A DNA stretch of 7,710 nucleotides from Saccharicrinis sp041584155 (lineage in GTDB: Bacteria > Bacteroidota > Bacteroidia > Bacteroidales > Marinilabiliaceae): positions 1 to 7,710 of the forward strand of contig JBFHEL010000196.1 of the NCBI GenBank assembly GCA_041584155.1, written 5' to 3'. The notes under the pieces were generated by a model that was not told where the DNA came from, did no database searches, and saw only the letters and a list, made by a program, of their open reading frames with translations. The position numbers and the translations under genes were made by a program. Positions 1 through 6,600 of this stretch are shown in pieces (the stretch's first letter is position 1; the number at the start of each line of letters is the position of its first letter).

Positions 1-1941
1 AACCAAACTCTCACGACCTCCTTGATACTTCACTCCGGTAAAAAAATGATACCAGTTGGCTCCCTGAGGGAAAGTTACCTTCCATTCTGTCACTCCTTTT
101 TGGGTAACCGGAGACACCAAAAAGTTATCGCCCCACAAATAAGTATCTTTATTATCTATTAAGGCTTCATTATCATCCATATAAAACAATGGTCGCATTA
201 GCGGAGTCCCCTTAGTACTATTCTCGTACACCATAGTATATAAATAAGGAGTTAAAGCGTAACGCAACTTTATAAATTTACGGGTGATAGTTTTAGTCTG
301 TTTATCCCAAAAAACAGGTTCAGGTGGTACATCCGACTGAGCATGCGTACGATACACCGGCTGAAAGACACCATATTGCAGCCACCGCGTATAGAGTTCT
401 GCATCTTTATAATCTCCGGCAAAGCCACCTAAATCGGAGTGCATATAAGCTAAACCTTGCAATCCCATTTGTAATGAAATTTCAACCTGCGGTTGCAAAC
501 CTTCCCACGAGCGACTTACATCACCGCTCCATGGAATCATGCCATAACGCTGTGAACCGGCAAAACCCGAACGCATTAAAATCACAGGTCTTGTTGCAGA
601 AAAATCCTTTTCAAAACCTTCGAACACCGTCTTTGCCCATTCATGACCATAGGCATTGTGCACTATATTTGCCTTTCCGTTCACGTGTAGCAAATCATCG
701 GGATGCATTTCCGGCTCACCTAAATCGCCCCACCAGCCATCAACACCACTTAAGGTATGTTTTTTATAAATACCCCAAAACCAATCTTTCGTTTCGTCTT
801 TAAAAATATCAAGTAAGGCAGTCGTTCCAAAGTAAAAATCGTATATATAAGGCTGACCCAGAGAATCTACTCCCAAAAGATCCTGTGCGGCACACTCGGC
901 ATATTTACCACTATTCTGCAACACAAAAGGCTCTGTAATCAAAATTGTTTTTACTCCCTTTTGCTTTAGCTTACTCATCATTTGTTGAGGTTGAGGGAAA
1001 GCTTTTCTATCCCATTCCAGATTACCCATATGGCCTTTTAAATCGGGACCAAACCAATACAAATCCAATACCATGGCATCTAAGGGAAAATCTTCTTGCT
1101 GATACTGAGTTACCACCTGCTCCACTTCTTTTTGTGATTTATACCCCATTCGCGAAGATATATTTCCCAGAGCCCAACGTGGCGGCATAGGCTGATAACC
1201 TGTTGTTTCTACATAATTTTCCGTTAAATCGCGATAGCTCTCTCCAGCCACAACCACATAACTCATTCTACCCCCTTCTGCATCAAACTCAAGAATATCC
1301 TGATCTGTCTTTCCAAGATCGAGCCAACCATCAGCTACATTATCAAATACCAACATATATTTTCGGGAAGATAATACCACCGGTAAAGAGTAATACATCA
1401 GTTCGGCATGACTTTGATAGCCATAACTCGCCTGATTATATAAGCGCAAGCGATTTCCTCTGCGATCCATTCCCAATACCCGTTCTCCTCCTCCCAATAG
1501 TTTTTCATCTGCTCGCAGTTTCATCCTGAATCCTTTGATAGAATCGTTATATACCAAACCTTGTTCTTCAGAAAATAATAAGGAATCTCCCTGGTAATAG
1601 GCAATCGACAACGGACACTTTCGTATTTCAACACGTATTCCTTTTGTTGAAAAAACAACAGATGTTCTGCTTTCAGTAAGGGTAGTTTCTACTTTTTTTG
1701 CTGGTGGTGCAATAGCATATGATGGATCATTTTTTAATCCCTCCTGAATATATTCAACTTCAACCGAGTGATCTGTTAAAGCTGTTAATTGAATTTCACC
1801 CTCGTTAGTTATCAAGGATAAGCCCCTCTCTGATTCAACAATATTTTTCACATGCCTTCCTTCATCACCACATTGACATGATGATAAAGCCAGCAGAAGC
1901 AATAATAAAATTGAAAATGTTTTGCTTTTAAATTGTATCAT
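1..1941 (-). CDS. GH31 lipoprotein, oligosaccharide 4-alpha-D-glucosyltransferase / alpha-glucosidase-like (3' end outside the window)
   Basis: Retaining glycoside hydrolase family 31 enzyme, 647 residues seen and open at the left edge. The start at 1941 is the only ATG after the in-frame TAA at 1962-1960. Residues 1-22 form a lipoprotein signal: basic start, six-leucine core, lipobox LSSC with Cys22, followed by acidic residues, so it should be envelope-anchored and perhaps surface-exposed. A beta-sandwich region fills roughly 30-245. The (beta/alpha)8 barrel runs from about 250 (PPRWALG, Trp256) to about 590. Asp293 lies in LDLYWFG. The nucleophile should be Asp406 in WWGDLGEPE and the acid/base Asp474 in WSGDVSRSW. 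The 68-residue spacing and the motifs match what I recall of Cellvibrio japonicus Agd31B (Asp412/Asp480), which transfers alpha-1,4-linked glucosyl units between malto-oligosaccharides. A beta-rich C-terminal domain begins at about 595 and is cut. GH31 membership is secure; transferase rather than hydrolase activity is inferred. No starch-utilisation partners are visible. Confidence 0.93.
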   Translation of the reverse strand, partial: MIQFKSKTFSILLLLLLALSSCQCGDEGRHVKNIVESERGLSLITNEGEIQLTALTDHSVEVEYIQEGLKNDPSYAIAPPAKKVETTLTESRTSVVFSTKGIRVEIRKCPLSIAYYQGDSLLFSEEQGLVYNDSIKGFRMKLRADEKLLGGGERVLGMDRRGNRLRLYNQASYGYQSHAELMYYSLPVVLSSRKYMLVFDNVADGWLDLGKTDQDILEFDAEGGRMSYVVVAGESYRDLTENYVETTGYQPMPPRWALGNISSRMGYKSQKEVEQVVTQYQQEDFPLDAMVLDLYWFGPDLKGHMGNLEWDRKAFPQPQQMMSKLKQKGVKTILITEPFVLQNSGKYAECAAQDLLGVDSLGQPYIYDFYFGTTALLDIFKDETKDWFWGIYKKHTLSGVDGWWGDLGEPEMHPDDLLHVNGKANIVHNAYGHEWAKTVFEGFEKDFSATRPVILMRSGFAGSQRYGMIPWSGDVSRSWEGLQPQVEISLQMGLQGLAYMHSDLGGFAGDYKDAELYTRWLQYGVFQPVYRTHAQSDVPPEPVFWDKQTKTITRKFIKLRYALTPYLYTMVYENSTKGTPLMRPLFYMDDNEALIDNKDTYLWGDNFLVSPVTQKGVTEWKVTFPQGANWYHFFTGVKYQGGRESLV

Positions 1942-2114
1942 TATTGTTATTGATTTGTATTAACATAGAAATTTAATGCAATTTCAGCTTTTTATTACGC
2001 TCTGTCAAAATATATAAAGTGTTTTATATGCATGTCATTGATATCATGAATGTTATTTTATACCACCCAAACGAAAATATAGACTTAAAATGGCAAAATT
2101 CAACCCTATTGCAC

Positions 2115-2143
2115 CAAAGATACCTTTAGCTTCATCCTTCAAA
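2115..2143 (-). promoter_or_regulatory. Possible Bacteroidota-type promoter for the GH31 gene
   Basis: Read on the minus strand, TTTG (2143-2140) is followed after 17 bp by TATCTTTG (2122-2115), an exact match to the TAnnTTTG -7 consensus of Bacteroidota. The spacing is at the short end of the reported range. If used, transcription would begin near 2108 and leave an untranslated leader of roughly 165 nt before the ATG at 1941. A closer near-match (TATATTTTG around 2013-2005) has one extra base and no visible -33 partner. Confidence 0.4.
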
Positions 2144-2287
2144 TACTGCATAAAACGCAATTCAACGACTATAAAATTACACACGAGCCTAGAAAATATA
2201 TGAATAGTGCACACTTTCCTCAATTATAAACAGCTTATTTAAAAGTCATCTACTTTTTACATTGGTAAGGTATACCGATAAATATAT

Positions 2288-2343
2288 CATTACTTTATGA
2301 ATTTATGTAATGTTTATTTGTCATTTTGATATCTATACATTAC
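2288..2343. promoter_or_regulatory. Candidate operator: CATTAC/GTAATG elements around the membrane protein/XRE promoter
   Basis: CATTAC at 2288-2293 and GTAATG at 2307-2312 form a 6-bp inverted repeat with a 13-bp spacer, just upstream of the -33 TTTG. A third copy, CATTAC at 2338-2343, overlaps the start of the -7 element. A protein bound to these copies would sit against and on top of the promoter. The obvious candidate is the XRE protein encoded at 2839-3045, acting as an autoregulator, but that link is inferred. Short AT-rich repeats can also arise by chance. Confidence 0.35.
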
Positions 2344-2348
2344 ATTTG
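2317..2348 (+). promoter_or_regulatory. Bacteroidota sigma-ABfr-type promoter for the membrane protein/XRE operon
   Basis: TTTG at 2317-2320, a 20-bp spacer, then TACATTTG at 2341-2348 exactly matches the -33/-7 promoter consensus of Bacteroidota (TTTG, 19-21 bp, TAnnTTTG). Transcription would begin around 2354-2356, leaving about 18 nt before the ATG at 2373. This placement also argues against the in-frame ATG at 2310, which lies upstream of the -33 element and so would not be on the transcript. Confidence 0.75.
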
Positions 2349-2372
2349 TTATCTCAAACTAAACTAATTACA

Positions 2373-2849
2373 ATGAAAATGAACCATTTATTCCCCAAAT
2401 CATTCAAAAAGGCCGGTTGGTTTATATTTATTCCAGGAATAATCCTTGGAATAGTATCCTTATTCTTTGGATATGAAACTGATTTTTTAAGCACCACAGT
2501 TTTTGCCTTAGCAAATACGCCATTTATGGGTACTACTGAGTATTTAACTCTTACAGAAAATGACATAGCTAATGAAATCATAGCCCTTCTTATAATAATT
2601 GGCGGATTATTCATTGCATTTTCAAAACATAAAACGGAAGATGAATTTATTACCAAAATCAGATTAGAATCGTTAGTGTGGGCAACCTATATAAATTACG
2701 CTATCCTGATAGCATCGGTAATTTTTATTTATGAATTGGCATTTTATTGGATTCTTGTTATTAATATGTTCACCATACTTATCTTCTTCATCATCCGCTT
2801 CCATTGGGCTCTGTACAAATTCAAAAATCAAATGTGTAATGAGGAATAG
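2373..2849 (+). CDS. Four-helix inner-membrane protein of unknown function, partner of the XRE regulator
   Basis: A 158-residue integral membrane protein with no enzymatic motif I recognise. Hydrophobic segments lie at about 15-33, 66-84, 102-120 and 124-142. Between helices 1 and 2 is a polar loop of about 30 residues; between 2 and 3 is a charged stretch (84-101) containing KHKTEDEF and KIRLESL. The basic N-terminus and C-terminal tail suggest both ends are cytoplasmic, with the 84-101 loop on the same side and available to a cytoplasmic partner. ATG 2373 is chosen because the in-frame ATG at 2310 precedes the promoter; ATG 2379 is also possible. The gene overlaps the XRE gene by 11 bases. 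Small four-helix proteins beside short XRE regulators recur in Bacteroidota and Firmicutes (DUF2975-like in layout), but I cannot assign this one to a named family. Confidence 0.85.
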   Translation: MKMNHLFPKSFKKAGWFIFIPGIILGIVSLFFGYETDFLSTTVFALANTPFMGTTEYLTLTENDIANEIIALLIIIGGLFIAFSKHKTEDEFITKIRLESLVWATYINYAILIASVIFIYELAFYWILVINMFTILIFFIIRFHWALYKFKNQMCNEE

Positions 2850-3045
2850 TATCAAAGTAGAAAGAGCGAAAAAAAATATCACACAGGCTAAGTTGGCCGA
2901 ATTAGTAAAGGTAAGCCGACAAACAATCAATGCTATTGAATTAGGAAAATATAACTTATCGACAATTCTGGCTTTAAAAATCGCTCATGTTTTTAATCTA
3001 TCGGTAAATGAAATCTTTGAGCTTGAAGAATCCGATTGGGAATAG
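2839..3045 (+). CDS. Short XRE/Cro-C1-family helix-turn-helix transcriptional regulator
   Basis: A 68-residue protein that is almost entirely one HTH_3 (Cro/C1) DNA-binding domain. QAKLAELV (about 16-23) is helix 2, and SRQTINAIELGK (about 26-37) holds the turn and recognition helix 3. LSTILALKIAHVFNLSVNEIF is the usual C-terminal helical part, followed by an acidic tail. There is no sensor domain. It belongs to the small stand-alone group often annotated YozG-like, which typically sits beside a membrane protein gene. The ATG at 2839 lies inside the upstream gene, whose stop is at 2847-2849, so translation is probably coupled. Earlier in-frame starts would place unrelated residues before the domain. 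The upstream promoter should serve both genes. Autoregulation through the CATTAC elements, and control of its activity by the membrane protein, are inferences. Confidence 0.9.
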   Translation: MRNSIKVERAKKNITQAKLAELVKVSRQTINAIELGKYNLSTILALKIAHVFNLSVNEIFELEESDWE

Positions 3046-3606
3046 TAAAAGTCGAGTACTCAATACATTCGTGCCTTTCCAATAAATAAAAAACCTTACC
3101 CCATTTTGAACCTAAACTATTAGATGAATATTTTACTTTTAAGTCCTGTAGTATGCTGCAGTTCTCCTTATCAATAAATATGGATGCCTCCTACTGCCCG
3201 CCCACACAACTGCATAAGCACCATAAATAGATCAATGATTAAATACTGTAGGTATTTTTTGTAGTACTGCATCTAAATCCGATTGCAAAATAATTTGAGT
3301 AATCCTATTCAAAACAATAGAGCTCATCCTGATCTCTTTAAAGACATTGCTCTGAACCTCTCAAATAGACTTTTAATTTTAAAATGGCAAGAAAAACAAT
3401 ATTGTTAGACGAGAAAAAATACCGTAAACATTTAGTTACAAGAATCTTATTAATGTAATTTAATTTTAATTGATTGGTAACAATCTGAAACATTTATCGT
3501 AATGTAAAGTAAAATAAAAGAAAGCAACATATTAATCTATTGTTACATATCAAGTTTAGCAACAAGTTGACTGATTAGGATTTATATTTTACAAAAACAG
3601 TTTTTA
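3046..3606. other. 561-base intergenic gap before the sensor kinase gene
   Basis: No convincing gene is seen on either strand. Two short frames were considered and set aside: a 24-codon plus-strand frame at 3384-3458 and a 31-codon minus-strand frame at 3327-3232. The segment around 3181-3225 is clearly richer in GC than its surroundings and is flanked by short repeats. GAGTACTC at 3054-3061 is an 8-bp palindrome just after the XRE stop, but it lacks the T-tract expected of a terminator. GTAACAAT (3477-3484) and ATTGTTAC (3539-3546) form an 8-bp inverted repeat upstream of the kinase. No exact TAnnTTTG element was found close to the kinase start, so its promoter is unassigned. Confidence 0.6.
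3147..3271. repeat. Imperfect direct repeat flanking a GC-richer noncoding segment
   Basis: TGTAGTATGCTGCA (3147-3160) recurs as TGTAGTACTGCA (3260-3271), differing only by a TG insertion. Inside the pair, TGCAGTT (3157-3163) and AACTGCA (3208-3214) are a perfect 7-bp inverted repeat. The enclosed stretch at about 3181-3225 is unusually GC-rich for this window. It could be a small structured RNA, a dispersed intergenic repeat, a degenerate mobile-element remnant, or chance. No transposase fragment or matching terminal sequences were recognised. Confidence 0.3.
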
Positions 3607-6600
3607 ATGACACCCTACCCTAAATATATCCATAATAAACCTGTTAAATTTCTTGTCTTTTATATTCCAATTATACTCATTAGTTATTTCGGGATTACAC
3701 AATATTTTAACACGATAACAGAGAATGAAGCTAATATAGTACTCAACTCAGAACTTGATGAACTAAGCATTAAAAAAGTTATACTGAGTGACTTTTTTAC
3801 CACATTGGTTGAGGACATTAATTTGTTAACCTGGGAGTATTCGAATATAGCATATGTGGGTACACCAAATCTTTTACAAACACAGGTTGATTTTTTTAAA
3901 CATTTTTCCTCCATACAAAAAAGTTATGATCAGGTGCGCTATCTTGACACCTTGGGCAATGAGATAATCAGGGTTGATTTTGAAGAAAACAGTCAGGGAA
4001 AGTTTATCGAACAGCAATATCTTCAGAATAAAAGCAAAAGGTATTATTTTCAGAAAGCCCTTAAATTATTACCCGACGAGATTTATTTTTCCGACATTGA
4101 TTTAAATATAGAAAATAATCGTATTGAAATTCCATATAAGCCCGTAATCAGGGTAGCTAAAAAATCATATGATAAGAACGGACAATGTAAAGGGCTGATT
4201 ATTACAAACCATTTTATTAATAACCTGGCTGATAAACTAACCACTTACGATGAGAATATTCATTCTTCTTTCGAACTCGTTAATCAGCAGGGTTATTGGC
4301 TTATGTCAAGTGATTCTGCGGTTACCTATGGTCATCTTAAACCAGGAGGAGACAGCCTAAATTTAAGACGTATGCGTATGCCTTTGTGGGAGAAAATTCA
4401 AACTCACAAAAAGGGCATTTGTCGATCAGAACAATATTCTTATGTTTTTTTAAAGTTCACGCCACAAGATGATATAGATTCTAAATTCAGTAACAACCTG
4501 GTATTTAACAAAAAAGAAGAGCTTATTCTGATTAGTGAAATTAAAAATCACGATTTAAGTAAAAATGCAGCTTATAATAGCAGGGTTAAATGGATATCGT
4601 TTGCAGTATTATCTATTCTTTTTGCTTTTATCATCATAGTCATTCAGTTTTCGATAGATAAGCTGGCGCTGAAAAACAGCATTCTGAAAAAATCAGAAGC
4701 AGCTCTCTCAATATTAAAGGACAAATTAGAAAATACCCTTGAACTAAAATTAAATGAATTAGCCATTAATGAACGCAAGTTTTATACCCTGGTTAATCAT
4801 GCCGGGATTGGAGTTACCCTGATTGGATTGGATGGCAAACTCAACTTTGCTAACCATACACTTTGCAATATACTGGGCTATTCATCACAAGAGCTCTCAC
4901 AAAAAACTTTTCAGGAATTATCCTATCGGCAAGATATTGAAAAGGACCATCAACTTTATCAAAAACTGATCAGGAAAAAAATAAATAACTACAGTATAGA
5001 AAAACGCTATATACGAAAAGATGGAAATATCATCTGGGGCGATTTGAATGTTTCTTCGATGTTAAGCGACAAAAACGAAATTATTAATATAATTGCTACA
5101 GTAAGTGATATAACAGAAAAGAAACAACACGAGGAACGGCTGTTTGATAATAAGCAAATATTAAATCAGGTATTTGAGGCTGTTGTATCAACCGATCGGG
5201 ATGGCATTTTAAATTTTTGGAATAAAGGAGCAGAAGAGTTATTTGGATATAAATCAGATGAAGCGCTGGGTCAGCATGCTTCGTTTTTATATAAACAAAC
5301 CGATCGGGATCAATATAATAGTAGAATAGCTAAACTACTAAAGGGAGGATCAAAATTACAGGAAGAAGAGAGATTAAGTAAAAAGAATGGAGATTCATTT
5401 ATAGCGCAGCTTTCTCTTTCCATTAGATATGATAGTAATGGCAAAATAATAGGAAGCATTATATCAGTCATAGATATATCCATTCAAAAGCAATACGAAC
5501 AAAAAATATTACAGATAAACAAAAATCTGGAGGAGCGTGTAAAATTAAGAACCAAGGAATTAGAAGATTCTTACCTGAAGATAAAAGAAAGGGAATACCG
5601 GCTAAATGCCGCATTTGCCGGGGGCGATTATGGTTGGTGGGATTACCATTTAGATAGTGATTTAATTATTTCTCATCCATCCCGTTACCTAACGCTCGGT
5701 TATACCGAATCTGAAGTAGAGAACACATCTCATTGGTGGGATCAACTTGTACACCCTGATGATGCAAAAATTAAAGAGTCCTTATTACAAACTGTACTTG
5801 CTGGTGAACAGGATTTCTTAAAAATAGAGATCAGGCTTAAACATAAAAAAGGGCATTATGTATGGGTATATGATCAGGGACATGTTATCCATAAAGATCA
5901 TTTGGGAAATCCGGTGCGTATGATCGGCACTACACAAAATATTGAACAACGAAAATCAATGGAGATTGAACGCCTTAAATTAACAAAGGCAGTTGAACAA
6001 AGTCATGTAGTAGTTGAAATAACAGATACCAATGGTAAGATAGAATATGTGAACCCTGCATTTGAAATACTAACAGGATATACCCAGCAGGAAGTCATTG
6101 GAAAAAATCCTCGTATATTAAATGCACACGTTTTACCTAATGAAACATATACAAATTTGTGGCAAACCATTTTAAAAGGCGATACCTGGGAAGGTGAACT
6201 TTGTAATAAAACAAAAAATGGAGATATTTTTTGGGAAATGGCTATCATATCACCAATAAAAAATGAGAAAGAAGATATTATTAATTTTATTGCTGTAAAA
6301 GAAGATATAACAGAAAAGAGGAAAGCCCTTAAGGAATTAAAGAAAGCTAAAACAGAAGCCATTGAGGCAAATAAAGCAAAGAGTGAATTTCTGGCCAATA
6401 TGAGTCACGAAATACGTACGCCCATGAACGCTGTCATAGGTTTCACAGATCTATTATACCGCCAGATAAAGAATCCTACCCAACTAGGGTACCTTAATTC
6501 AATTAAGGTAAGTGGAAAAAATCTATTGAAAATTATTAACGACATTCTTGATTTGGCTAAAATAGAAGCTGGAAAGGTTGAAATTGAAACGGTGCCTATA

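Larger units (their letters stand above)
1942..2372. other. Divergent intergenic region between the GH31 gene and the membrane protein/XRE pair
   Basis: This 431-base, very AT-rich gap separates two divergently transcribed units and has no convincing reading frame on either strand. It holds a strong plus-strand promoter (2317-2348), a weaker possible minus-strand promoter (2115-2143), the CATTAC/GTAATG elements (2288-2343), an 8-bp perfect palindrome GGTATACC at 2269-2276, and another, TGATATCA, within the GH31 leader near 2038-2045. No RNA gene or terminator hairpin was recognised. Confidence 0.6.

Noticed and set aside
324..1529. Plus-strand open frames at 324-803, 945-1190 and 1203-1529
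   Set aside because: They lie opposite the GH31 gene, whose minus-strand frame carries unmistakable catalytic motifs throughout; the plus-strand products have biased, low-complexity-like composition and no recognisable domain.
2731..2838. Longer XRE protein beginning at ATG 2731
   Set aside because: The extra 36 residues are an out-of-frame reading of the membrane protein's last helix; the HTH domain fits a start at 2839.
2354..2930. Minus-strand frames at 2354-2656 and 2673-2930
   Set aside because: Antisense shadows of the membrane protein and XRE genes; no promoter and no family resemblance.
3054..3061. GAGTACTC palindrome as a terminator for the XRE operon
   Set aside because: The stem is only 4 bp with no loop and no following T-run, so it cannot be called an intrinsic terminator.
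3232..3327. 31-codon minus-strand frame starting MSSIVLNRITQ
   Set aside because: Too short, no recognised family, no promoter; likely a chance opening in AT-rich DNA.
3384..3458. 24-codon plus-strand frame (starts MARKTILLDEKKYRK)
   Set aside because: Protein-like at first glance, but very short, with no promoter element or recognised small-protein family; could be a decayed gene start, not supportable from sequence alone.
3477..3546. GTAACAAT / ATTGTTAC inverted repeat as a kinase operator or hairpin
   Set aside because: An 8-bp match with a 54-bp spacer in AT-rich DNA is easily chance, and no promoter element anchors it.
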